Below, in pieces: positions 1 through 7,886 of a DNA stretch of 64,000 nucleotides. Under the pieces are notes generated by a model. That model had not been told where the DNA came from. It worked only from the letters and a program-made list of their open reading frames with translations, and did not search any database. Both the position numbers and the translations under genes were made by a program. The stretch comes from an uncultured Eubacteriales bacterium. Its GTDB lineage: Bacteria; Bacillota; Clostridia; Oscillospirales; Oscillospiraceae. Position 1 is the first letter of the stretch. Each line of letters begins with the position of its first letter. The stretch lies in the NCBI GenBank assembly GCA_902475855.1, contig CABSBF010000003.1, positions 1 to 64,000 on the forward strand, written 5' to 3'.

Positions 1-2
1 CG

Positions 3-272
3 CAAGTGCCGGATAGGAACGGCAAAATTTTTTACACTTCTATTACTTCTTTATCGCACATCAGTAAATACGGCGGCGTTCCCACCGCCAAGCGGTACTT
101 CGGTCGAAGCCGTGCTTCAGACGGCTTCGACGCACTGGTGCGCGCCGGCCGGGCGGAGCTTTCCATGGAAGCACTGGCAGTCAGTGCGAAGTTCAACGCG
201 CTTTTTACGGACGAGGAAGTGAACACCTGCTTTGAGCTGCTCTGCGGCGCAGGCTACTACGAAAGGAAATAA
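3..272 (+). CDS. Hypothetical protein, probably 5'-truncated by the window edge
   Basis: An open frame runs from the window edge to a TAA that shares one base with the ATG of the next gene (TAATG), so it is probably translationally coupled to the exporter that follows. A GTG at base 6 could be a start, but no ribosome site can be seen and the frame is open upstream, so a larger gene is equally possible. The C-terminal half (SMEALAVSAKFNALFTDEE) is helix-rich. I do not recognise a family. A regulator often precedes exporters of this kind, but no helix-turn-helix is visible here. Confidence 0.5.
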   Translation, partial: QVPDRNGKIFYTSITSLSHISKYGGVPTAKRYFGRSRASDGFDALVRAGRAELSMEALAVSAKFNALFTDEEVNTCFELLCGAGYYERK

Positions 273-1993
273 TGAAACGCTTTATTAAGTATCTCAGACC
301 CTATTGGGGCAGGCTGCTTCTTGCTGCGCTGATGGTATCGCTGTCATCGCTGTGCGACCTCCTGCTGCCCACGCTGATGTCCGATATTCTGAACCGCGGC
401 GTGCGCGCCGGGGACTTCCCCTTCATTCTGCGCACGTGCCTGCTCATGCTGGCAGTCGCAGCGGTTTCTCTGGGCAGCATTCTGCTCGGTACGAAAATCT
501 CCTCGGAGGTCGTTGCCAATTACTGCGGCGACCTGCGGGCGGACATTTTCAAAAAAGTCAACACGCTTTCCTTTGAGGAATTCGGTCAGCTCGGCACGGC
601 GGCTCTGGTCACACGCGCCACACACGACGTGGAAACCGTGTCATGGATTGCCTCCATGCTGTGCGGTACCGTGGCGACCATCCCCATGCTCTTTATCGGC
701 GGCGTTGTACTGTCCATGCGCAAGGATGTCAAGCTGTCGCTTATTCTGCTTGCCTTCATACCCGTGATTCTGCTGGGCGGCTGGTTTGCAGGCAAGAAGG
801 TGCTGCCTCTGTGGAGAAAATCCGACCTGTACATTGACAAGCAGAACGGCATCATGCGCGAACGCCTGCGCGGCATCCGCGTTATCCGAGCTTTCAATTC
901 CGAGGTGCACGAGCATGGGCGCATTGCAGAAGCGACACACATCATGGCGGAAAATATCATTCGCAGCAATGTCTCCATGGGAACGCTGCTGCCCGTCGCA
1001 ACCTTGCTTCTGAATCTTTCCATTGTGCTGATCGTCTATTTTGGCGGCCTTCAGATGGTGCACGGAACGAGCCGCGTGAGCGCAGGCGACATTTTTGCCA
1101 TTACGCAGTATGTCACCATGGTCATGAACGGCGTAATCATGGCATCCTTTGCCATCATCATGTTCCCTCACGCACGCATTGCTGCCGGACGCATCAACGA
1201 AATCATGGATGCGGAAGGCATGGCGGATCCCGCCGTCGGCAGAAGCGCCGAGCTTTCCGGTGACATTCGTTTTGAGGACGTTTCCTTCTCCTACGGCGGC
1301 GCAGAGGACGCCGTCAGCCATGTTTCTCTCTCCATCTGCGCCGGGCAGAAGGTCTCCATTATCGGCGGCACCGGCAGCGGCAAAACAACGCTTGTCTCTC
1401 TTCTCCTCGGCTTCCGTCACCCTTCACAGGGACGAGTGCTTCTCGATGGCATTCCCACAACGGAACTAAGCAAACACACGCTCCGCCGGAACATCAGCAG
1501 TGTCCTGCAGGGCGCCGCAATCTACACCGGCACCATAGAAGAAAACATCCGCATGGGCAATCCCGAAGCAAGCGAGGAGGAGCTGCATCAGGCCGCGCAA
1601 ATCGCGCAGCTTTCAGACTTCATCGACTCCTGCGAGAGCGGCTATGCCTATGAGATCCGGCAGGCGGGCAAAAACCTCTCCGGCGGTCAGAAGCAGCGTC
1701 TCTCCATTGCAAGAGCCATCATCAAGAAGGCGCCGATCTATATCTTTGACGACAGCTTCTCCGCGCTCGATTTTCTGACTGAAAAGAAGCTTCGCAGTGC
1801 ACTGAACGAAACCATCCGCGGCTGTACGCAGCTCGTTGTGACACAGCGCGTGACCTCAGCCATGCGTTCGGACCGCATCTTCGTCATGGATGAAGGCTGT
1901 CTGGTTGATGCCGGAACGCACGAGGAGCTCCTCACCCGCTGCAGAATCTATCGGGAAATCTACGCTTCCCAGACAGGAGGCGATGTAAAATGA
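272..1993 (+). CDS. ABC exporter half-transporter, degenerate ATPase site (subunit A)
   Basis: A 573-residue fused permease/ATPase of the multidrug/lipid exporter type. About six membrane segments fill residues 1-310 and the nucleotide-binding domain follows, with Walker A (GGTGSGKTT, about residue 365), signature LSGGQKQRL (about 470) and Walker B ending IYIFDDSFSALD. The residue after Walker B is Asp where the catalytic Glu is expected, which is the usual degenerate site of one partner of a heterodimeric exporter (BmrC/TM287 type). The stop overlaps the start of the next half-transporter (ATGA), so the two are made together. Substrate unknown; drugs, peptides or lipids are typical for the family. 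Confidence 0.93.
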   Translation: MKRFIKYLRPYWGRLLLAALMVSLSSLCDLLLPTLMSDILNRGVRAGDFPFILRTCLLMLAVAAVSLGSILLGTKISSEVVANYCGDLRADIFKKVNTLSFEEFGQLGTAALVTRATHDVETVSWIASMLCGTVATIPMLFIGGVVLSMRKDVKLSLILLAFIPVILLGGWFAGKKVLPLWRKSDLYIDKQNGIMRERLRGIRVIRAFNSEVHEHGRIAEATHIMAENIIRSNVSMGTLLPVATLLLNLSIVLIVYFGGLQMVHGTSRVSAGDIFAITQYVTMVMNGVIMASFAIIMFPHARIAAGRINEIMDAEGMADPAVGRSAELSGDIRFEDVSFSYGGAEDAVSHVSLSICAGQKVSIIGGTGSGKTTLVSLLLGFRHPSQGRVLLDGIPTTELSKHTLRRNISSVLQGAAIYTGTIEENIRMGNPEASEEELHQAAQIAQLSDFIDSCESGYAYEIRQAGKNLSGGQKQRLSIARAIIKKAPIYIFDDSFSALDFLTEKKLRSALNETIRGCTQLVVTQRVTSAMRSDRIFVMDEGCLVDAGTHEELLTRCRIYREIYASQTGGDVK

Positions 1994-3750
1994 AACGGAA
2001 ACAGGACAGTATCCTCCGCCGTCTCGTACTGGAAGCCAGACCTATCTGGAAATGGCTGGCGCTTTCCTGCCTTCTGTGCATCGGATTGATCTGCTGCGCA
2101 GTGATCGGACCGAAGCTCCTCGGCCGGGCCATTGATCATCTGTATGCTTTCTGGGAAGGCAGCTTCACAGGTGAGCTTCTCGCATCCGTGCTGCCGATCC
2201 TGCTGGCACTGCTCGGTGTCTATGTGCTTTACGGCCTGCTCTCCTATTTCAAGATGCTCCTGCTGAACAGAATCGTTTCACGCTACTTTACCTGCAATCT
2301 GCGCATCCGCATCTCGGACAAAATCCGGCGGCTGCCTGTCAGTTATGTCGATCAGACCTCCGTCGGCGACGTGCTGTCGCGCATGACAAACGACGTGTCC
2401 ACCATGGGCAACTACGTGCATCAGATCGTTGACACGCTGATGACCGGCTTTCTGATGATCCTCGCCATTGCCGTCATGATGCTTCTGGAGGACTGGCGGC
2501 TGGGTTTGATCGTCATTGCACTGACGCCGCTGTCCATCCTGCTCTCCTCTTTTATCTCTTCAAAAAGTGAGAAGCATTTTTACAGGATGTTTACGCAGGC
2601 CGGTGAACTGAACTCCCTTGTGGAAGAATCCTTCACCAATTTCGCCACCACCAAGGCCTACAATCTTGAGCAGTACACGCAGGATAAGCACGCCGCACTC
2701 AATGACCGCCGCCGCGTTTCCGAGGCGACCGCCAATTTCACCTCCTCCATCGTCCGCCCGCTCATTGCCTTTTCCAATGCGCTGGCCTATATTGCTATCT
2801 GTCTGGTCGGTGGCTGGCTGGTGGTTCACTCCAACGGAGCCGTCGGCGTTGGTGTCGTTGTGACCGTCCTACTGTATGCCAAGCAGTTTTCCGCTCCGCT
2901 GGAGCAGATCGCGGGAGGCTTCGGTGATCTTCAGCACGCAAAAGCCGCCGCGCGGCGCGTATTCAAGCTGCTTGATCTTCCGGAGGAGGAAAACGCCGAC
3001 GGAAAACTTCCGGCAAAGGCCGAGGGCAGCATCCGTTTTGAGCATGTGGATTTTTCCTATGATAAATCTGCACCGCTCATTCAGAATCTGAACATCGACG
3101 TAAAGAAGGGCCAGAACGTCGCCATCGTCGGGCCAACCGGCGCGGGCAAGACGACAATCGTCAACCTGCTGATGCGCTTTTATGACGTGGACCGCGGCCG
3201 CATCCTGATTGACGGCGTGGATTGCGCTACGCTCTCCCGTGAGGAAATGCGCGACCAGTTTGCCATGGTTTTACAGGATACTTGGCTTTTTCGCGGTACC
3301 ATCGCGGAAAACGTTGCCTACGGCAGACCAGGGGCGACGCGCGAGGAGATTGTCTCCGCCTGTGACCGTGCCTACTGTGACCACTTCATTCGCACGCTCC
3401 CGGCCGGATATGACACCGTCGTCGGTGACGACATGACGAATCTCTCCGGCGGCCAGAAGCAGCTTCTGACCATTGCCCGCGCGATGCTCGCCGACCGGCG
3501 GCTGCTGATCCTCGACGAGGCCACCTCCAATGTCGACACCCGCACGGAGGCACTGCTGCAAAAGGCGATGGATCGCCTGATGCGTGACCGCACCTGCTTT
3601 GTCATCGCTCACCGTCTGTCCACCATCGTCGATTCAGACCTCATACTGGTGCTGGATCATGGCAGGATCGTCGAGCAGGGCACCCACACGGAGTTGCTGG
3701 AAAAGAAGGGCTTCTACTACCAGATCTATTGCAGCCAATATGCCATATAG
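1990..3750 (+). CDS. ABC exporter half-transporter, canonical ATPase site (subunit B)
   Basis: A 586-residue permease/ATPase and the partner of the preceding half. Membrane segments lie in residues 1-330. The nucleotide-binding domain has Walker A GPTGAGKTT (about residue 381), signature LSGGQKQLL and Walker B LLILDEATS with the catalytic Glu intact. One degenerate and one canonical subunit in consecutive overlapping genes is the classic layout of an asymmetric heterodimeric exporter. A strong hairpin terminator lies 11 bases after the stop. Confidence 0.94.
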   Translation: MKRKQDSILRRLVLEARPIWKWLALSCLLCIGLICCAVIGPKLLGRAIDHLYAFWEGSFTGELLASVLPILLALLGVYVLYGLLSYFKMLLLNRIVSRYFTCNLRIRISDKIRRLPVSYVDQTSVGDVLSRMTNDVSTMGNYVHQIVDTLMTGFLMILAIAVMMLLEDWRLGLIVIALTPLSILLSSFISSKSEKHFYRMFTQAGELNSLVEESFTNFATTKAYNLEQYTQDKHAALNDRRRVSEATANFTSSIVRPLIAFSNALAYIAICLVGGWLVVHSNGAVGVGVVVTVLLYAKQFSAPLEQIAGGFGDLQHAKAAARRVFKLLDLPEEENADGKLPAKAEGSIRFEHVDFSYDKSAPLIQNLNIDVKKGQNVAIVGPTGAGKTTIVNLLMRFYDVDRGRILIDGVDCATLSREEMRDQFAMVLQDTWLFRGTIAENVAYGRPGATREEIVSACDRAYCDHFIRTLPAGYDTVVGDDMTNLSGGQKQLLTIARAMLADRRLLILDEATSNVDTRTEALLQKAMDRLMRDRTCFVIAHRLSTIVDSDLILVLDHGRIVEQGTHTELLEKKGFYYQIYCSQYAI

Positions 3751-3761
3751 AATACAGTACA

Positions 3762-3795
3762 GGCGCCCGGCAGTTCAAATGAACTGCCGGGCGCC
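3762..3795. terminator. Bidirectional hairpin terminator
   Basis: Perfect 16-base arms (3762-3777 and 3780-3795, starting GGCGCCCGGCAG) sit between the convergent exporter operon and guaD. The plus-strand side is followed by a T-rich stretch. Confidence 0.85.
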
Positions 3796-3823
3796 TCCAT
3801 TACGTACTATTTTTACTTTTCGA

Positions 3824-5095
3824 TCAAAAGATTTTTCTTCCTGCTGCGTACTTGGCATACACCTGCCGCTCGTCCGCAAGATAGATGCAGCGCTCCAACC
3901 GGGCGCGCAGCGTCAGCTCCTGCGGATGGTCAAGCGCAGCATCATCCAGCACCACGGCATCCAGCTCATACCCTTCTTCAAAGCTGCCGACTTTGCCGAA
4001 GAAGCTGCCGCCGCCTGCCGTCGCAATGTAGAACACCTGATCGACCGTCAAGGGGGCAACCGACTGGTCAAACAGCCGCCAGCGCAGCTTGGAATCCCGG
4101 ATGGCATCGGCCATCACGCGGAACAGGTTCTCAGTTTCTCCGCCCGCCACATCAGAGGCCAGGCCGACCGTCAGGCCGCGCTCCAGATACTTCGACACCG
4201 GCGCAACACCGGAGGCCAGATTCGCGTTGGACATGGGCGAATGCGCCACGAATACGCCGTTTTCACGCATCCGCTCGATTTCCGCCTCGCCGGAATGGAC
4301 GCAGTGCGCCATGATACAGCGGTAGCCTCCGCCGAAAAGTCCGAAGCTGTCGTAAGCATCGCCGTAGAATTCTGCCTGCGGGCACAGTTCGGAAACCCAT
4401 GCGATCTCTCCGAAGTTTTCTGAGAGATGAGACTGCACAGGCAGATCATACTTCTCTCTCAGCTTCCCAAGCCCCTGCAAAAGCGCATCTGAGCAGGAGG
4501 GGATAAAGCGCGGCGTCAAAATGGGATGCGTATGTGCAAAGGCATCCTTCGTTTCGCAAATCCAGCGCTCCGTATCCTCCAGCGCAGTACAGGCATTCTC
4601 CTCCCGCAGATAATCCGGGCTGTTGCGGTCCATGTTCACCTTGCCGACATAGCTGATAAGGCCGCTGTTTTCCAACTCGCGCATCAGAAATTCCGTTGCC
4701 GGCCGGTGGAGTGTTGCAAACACACCGGCGCGCGTTGTTGCGCTGCGGTACAAATGCGCGGCAAACTGAGAATAGGCACGCTGTGCATACTCCATTTGAG
4801 AATATTTGGACTCCTCCGGAAAGGTGTATGTATCCAGCCAATCCAGCAGCTCCATATCCATGCCGAGACCGCGAAAAGCAAACTGCGGCGCATGAATGTG
4901 CAGATCAATCAATCCCGGAATGATCAGACGGTCTGCGTAATCCGCAACGGGAAGCGCAGCATAGCGCTCCGGAAGTGTTTCAAACACACCGGCGCTTTTC
5001 CCGTCAATGCAGACAAGGTAACCCTTCGGCACGATGCGGATGTGATTCCGGTCTTCACTGTAGCAGAGGTTTCCCTTGAGGATGTAGTTTTCCAT
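3824..5095 (-). CDS. guaD: Guanine deaminase-like amidohydrolase
   Basis: 423 residues. Metal-dependent hydrolase that most likely converts guanine to xanthine in purine salvage. The Zn-site motif DLHIHAPQF lies near residue 60. Further His residues (QSHLSE, MAHCVH, then SPMSNANLASG and the ASDVAGG Asp) follow the guanine deaminase order. An in-frame upstream Met exists at 5191, but I chose the ATG at 5095 because a GGGAGG ribosome site precedes it and the family alignment begins there. It lies downstream of cca on the same strand. A related aminohydrolase activity (other purine or pterin) cannot be excluded. Confidence 0.8.
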   Translation of the reverse strand: MENYILKGNLCYSEDRNHIRIVPKGYLVCIDGKSAGVFETLPERYAALPVADYADRLIIPGLIDLHIHAPQFAFRGLGMDMELLDWLDTYTFPEESKYSQMEYAQRAYSQFAAHLYRSATTRAGVFATLHRPATEFLMRELENSGLISYVGKVNMDRNSPDYLREENACTALEDTERWICETKDAFAHTHPILTPRFIPSCSDALLQGLGKLREKYDLPVQSHLSENFGEIAWVSELCPQAEFYGDAYDSFGLFGGGYRCIMAHCVHSGEAEIERMRENGVFVAHSPMSNANLASGVAPVSKYLERGLTVGLASDVAGGETENLFRVMADAIRDSKLRWRLFDQSVAPLTVDQVFYIATAGGGSFFGKVGSFEEGYELDAVVLDDAALDHPQELTLRARLERCIYLADERQVYAKYAAGRKIF

Positions 5096-5165
5096 TCCAA
5101 GCCCTCCCGATAAGTTGATACCGTTTTTATAGTACACCACATCGTCGGAAATGTCAATTCCGTTT

Positions 5166-6515
5166 TTATTTACAGTTATTTTTTTGTGCAAAAGCGACAG
5201 CTTCTCTCAGAAGCACCGCCTTATCATTCGGAAGCTCCCCGGAAATGACGCGCCGCAGGATGTCATGGAGAATCTCTCCGATTACCGGCCCCTGCGGAAT
5301 TCCCTGTGCAAGAAGCTCCCGACCGGAAAGAGCAAGCTGCCGCAGCGAAAAGCAGCTCTCGCGGCGCAGTACCTCCTGCACAAGCGCCTGCGCCGCACAA
5401 ATCTGTGCCTCCAGCGCTTCTGTGTTTTCCGTTCCCTTCCCCATGCGGTCAGCACGGTGCAGGCACAGCAGCCTGCGCGTCCCCTCCGGACCGGCCTGCG
5501 CCAGCAGACGGCGCGCCGCTTTTTCCGTGGACGGCAGCACCAGCATATGCCCGCGCACCAACTCCGACACCTCACGGACGGTCGCCGCATCATAGCGCAG
5601 CCGTCTGAGAATTATCTCTGCCATTGCTGCACCCGCAACGGCGTGTCCCGGAAAATGTCCGATCAGATTCCGGTCAAAGCAGAACACCGCCGGCTTTGCA
5701 ATATCATGCAGCAGCGCGGCAAGCCGCATCGGTTCCTCCGGCTCAATGTTTTCCAGAGCATGCAGTGTATGCTGCCAGACGTCCATTGCGTGATGCGGAT
5801 TGTACTGCATAAAACCGATACAATCCTTTAACTCCGGAATCAGCACGCAGGCGACATCCGAAAACTCTGCCAGAACTTTCGCCGCATCGCCTCCGATCAG
5901 AATTCCGGAAAGCTCCTTGCGCAGGCGTTCACGTGAAACCGCCTCCAGCCGTCCGCATTGCATATGGATGGCGGCCGCTGTATCCGGCGCGATGGAAAAG
6001 CCAAGGCGCGAGGCAAAACGAAGTGCGCGCAGCATGCGCAGCGCGTCTTCTGAAAAGCGATCCTCCGGCGCTCCGACGCAGCGGATTACTCCCGTTTTCA
6101 AATCCTCCCGGCCACCGAAGAGATCAATCACCCTTCCCTCCGCATCCGCCGCCATTGCATTGACGGTAAAGTCCCGGCGCAGCAGATCGCCGCGCAGCTC
6201 CGGCAGGAAAGCCACCGCGTCCGGGTGGCGGCTGTCGGAGTAGCCGGATTCAGAGCGGAAAGTCGTGATCTCATAGCTCTGCCCATCATGCAGCACCGTG
6301 ACCGTACCGAAGCGCTCGCCCGTCAAAATAACACGTTCGGCAGCAAAACAGGCCGCAGTTTCCTGCGGCTTGGCGCTCGTACAGATATCCCAGTCCTGCG
6401 GTGTCTCCCCACGTAGGCTGTCGCGCACGCAGCCACCGACGGCGTAGGCTGAAAAGCCGCACGCCTCCAGATGCCTTAGCAGCCCGCGCACCTCCTGCGG
6501 AACGGTAATGCGCAT
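5166..6515 (-). CDS. cca: CCA tRNA nucleotidyltransferase with HD domain
   Basis: 449 residues. Adds or repairs the 3' CCA of tRNA. The N-terminal polymerase-beta fold shows AVGGCVRDSLRG and the catalytic DWDICTS. RRDFTVNAMA and the DRFSEDALRMLRALRFASRL helix follow. A C-terminal HD-type domain (LLHDIAKPAVF, then GHFPGHA) marks a bacterial enzyme with phosphohydrolase-like tail. I chose the ATG at 6515, which overlaps the TGA of the preceding gene; a longer start at 6536 is possible. Confidence 0.92.
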   Translation of the reverse strand: MRITVPQEVRGLLRHLEACGFSAYAVGGCVRDSLRGETPQDWDICTSAKPQETAACFAAERVILTGERFGTVTVLHDGQSYEITTFRSESGYSDSRHPDAVAFLPELRGDLLRRDFTVNAMAADAEGRVIDLFGGREDLKTGVIRCVGAPEDRFSEDALRMLRALRFASRLGFSIAPDTAAAIHMQCGRLEAVSRERLRKELSGILIGGDAAKVLAEFSDVACVLIPELKDCIGFMQYNPHHAMDVWQHTLHALENIEPEEPMRLAALLHDIAKPAVFCFDRNLIGHFPGHAVAGAAMAEIILRRLRYDAATVREVSELVRGHMLVLPSTEKAARRLLAQAGPEGTRRLLCLHRADRMGKGTENTEALEAQICAAQALVQEVLRRESCFSLRQLALSGRELLAQGIPQGPVIGEILHDILRRVISGELPNDKAVLLREAVAFAQKNNCK

Positions 6516-6868
6516 CACTTCTCGCTTTCCAGCCATTGGCTCCAGACCTCCGGACAATAACCGACCGTTGCCTTTTTCCCGTTGCGCACAATGGGCGTTT
6601 TCATCAGCTCCGGTCGGTCAAAAAGCTTGTCCTCTTTTGCACGTACATCGGCGAGATATCGCATCAATGCGATGTCTGCATCCTTGGAGTCCCGGTCGAT
6701 CAGGTTTTCCACGCCGCCGACAGCGCGCAGAACGCTTTCAAATTCACCGTTGGACATTCCATATCGCTTCAGGTCGATGCTTTGGAATTTGATCCGGCGT
6801 TCCTTGAACCAGCGCTCCGCTTTTTTCGTGTCAAAGCACTTAGATTTCCCAAATATCTGCACATTCAT
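6515..6868 (-). CDS. ArsC/Spx-family thioredoxin-fold protein
   Basis: 117 residues, the size of the ArsC/Spx/YffB family. It begins MNVQIFGKSKCFDTKKAERW with a single Cys at residue 11, without the CxxC of Spx. The central ELMKTPIVRNGKK segment carries the conserved TP(I/L)xR loop. Its function is probably a thiol-linked reductase or adaptor; true arsenate reductase activity is not implied because no ars genes are nearby. Its ATG overlaps the truA stop (ATGA), and its stop overlaps the cca start. Confidence 0.85.
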   Translation of the reverse strand: MNVQIFGKSKCFDTKKAERWFKERRIKFQSIDLKRYGMSNGEFESVLRAVGGVENLIDRDSKDADIALMRYLADVRAKEDKLFDRPELMKTPIVRNGKKATVGYCPEVWSQWLESEK

Positions 6869-7605
6869 TCGTAGCGTACCTCCATCAGGCAAAGTCCCTT
6901 GGCCGGCGCGGTCTGCCCGGCCTCGGCGCGAATACGGCGCTCCAGAAGCGTGTGGATCTCCTCCGGTGAGCGGTTTCCCTCTCCGATCTCCAGAAGCGTG
7001 CCGGTGATGATGCGCGCCATATGATACAAGAATCCGTCCGCTGTCAGTTCAATCCGCAGTTCCTGTCCGTCCTGCACGATCTCGCAGCGGCGAAGGGTGC
7101 GGACGGAAGATTTTTTGAGCTGCTTATTCGCGCAAAACGCACGGAAACCATGCGTTCCGAGAAGCAGAGCCGCGCCCCTGCGCATGGCCTGCAAATCAAG
7201 TTTCTGCGGATATTGCACGCGCCAGCGCCGCTCAAACACATCCGGTTCGGCACTGTTCCAGATACGGTAGACATAGGTTTTCTCCCTGGCGGAAAGGCGC
7301 GCATGGAAGCGCGGCGGCGCATATTCCAGTGAAAGCGCCCCTATGTCCTCCGGCAGGTAACGGCGAAGCTCGGAAAGCAGAGCCGTGGTCGGACGCTCCG
7401 GTGCATGAAAGGAGACGACCTGTCCGCGGGCGTGTACGCCCGCATCCGTTCTGCCGCTGCCCTGCACTTCAATGGGGACTTCAAAAATGCCGGACAGCAC
7501 TGCCTCCAGCTTCCCCTGTACCGTGGTTCCCGCCTGCGGCAGGCGCTGCCAGCCGCGGTAGCGCGTTCCGTCATAGGCCAGTGTCAGGCGGTAGTTTCTC
7601 TCTCC
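6865..7605 (-). CDS. truA: tRNA pseudouridine(38-40) synthase TruA
   Basis: 246 residues. Isomerises uridines 38-40 in the tRNA anticodon arm. The catalytic Asp lies in GSGRTDAGVHARGQVVSF. Other family blocks are LAYDGTRYRGWQRL at the N-terminus and GFLYHMARIITGTLLEIG near the C-terminus. The chosen ATG (7605) lies inside the end of the upstream 42-residue gene, a 22-base overlap that implies coupled translation. First conserved enzyme of the truA-arsC-like-cca-guaD run. Confidence 0.95.
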   Translation of the reverse strand, partial: GERNYRLTLAYDGTRYRGWQRLPQAGTTVQGKLEAVLSGIFEVPIEVQGSGRTDAGVHARGQVVSFHAPERPTTALLSELRRYLPEDIGALSLEYAPPRFHARLSAREKTYVYRIWNSAEPDVFERRWRVQYPQKLDLQAMRRGAALLLGTHGFRAFCANKQLKKSSVRTLRRCEIVQDGQELRIELTADGFLYHMARIITGTLLEIGEGNRSPEEIHTLLERRIRAEAGQTAPAKGLCLMEVRYE

Positions 7606-7712
7606 CATTCTTCGATCTCCTCCAAGGCTTCTCCTCTCGTGTCCGCCGAGCAATAAAATGCACCGTCCGCACGATAGATTTCATAATGTCCCCGAACGCA
7701 AAGAATGTACAT
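7584..7712 (-). CDS. Small conserved-looking protein (42 aa) preceding truA
   Basis: The frame from ATG 7712 encodes MYILCVRGHYEIYRADGAFY followed by an acidic helix and ends inside the start of truA. An AAAGGAG ribosome site sits 9 bases upstream, which favours this start over the Met at 7745. No transmembrane segment or signal is present. The pattern (short beta-hairpin, then EALEEIEEWERE helix) looks like a genuine folded mini-protein, but I cannot name a family. Confidence 0.6.
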   Translation of the reverse strand: MYILCVRGHYEIYRADGAFYCSADTRGEALEEIEEWERETTA

Positions 7713-7795
7713 ACTCCACAGCTCCTTTTGTGTTTCTGTACTCATTATACCGGGAAAGGTGTCCAAAAAACCTCCCTCGGTTTCTTCGGCGCAAA

Positions 7796-7853
7796 AGCAC
7801 CCCATTTCTTAGTACCAAGTATTATATCATACTTGTCTAACAAATGGGGTGCT
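7796..7853 (-). promoter_or_regulatory. Inverted repeat flanking an extended -10 promoter
   Basis: Twelve-base perfect arms (AGCACCCCATTT at 7796-7807 and its complement at 7842-7853) enclose a minus-strand TGA-TATAAT (7821-7826 on the plus strand reads ATTATA) and an inner inverted pair AAGTAT/ATACTT (7817-7822, 7829-7834). This probably drives the 42-aa gene and truA. The flanking arms could be an operator or the base of an RNA hairpin. No obvious -35 box is present. Confidence 0.45.
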
Positions 7854-7886
7854 GCTCATTCGCGGCAGGGTTCTTCCTGCAAACCG

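Noticed and set aside
6515..6868. True arsenate reductase
   Set aside because: Only one Cys is present in the expected loop and no arsenic-resistance genes are near; the ArsC/Spx fold alone does not show this activity.
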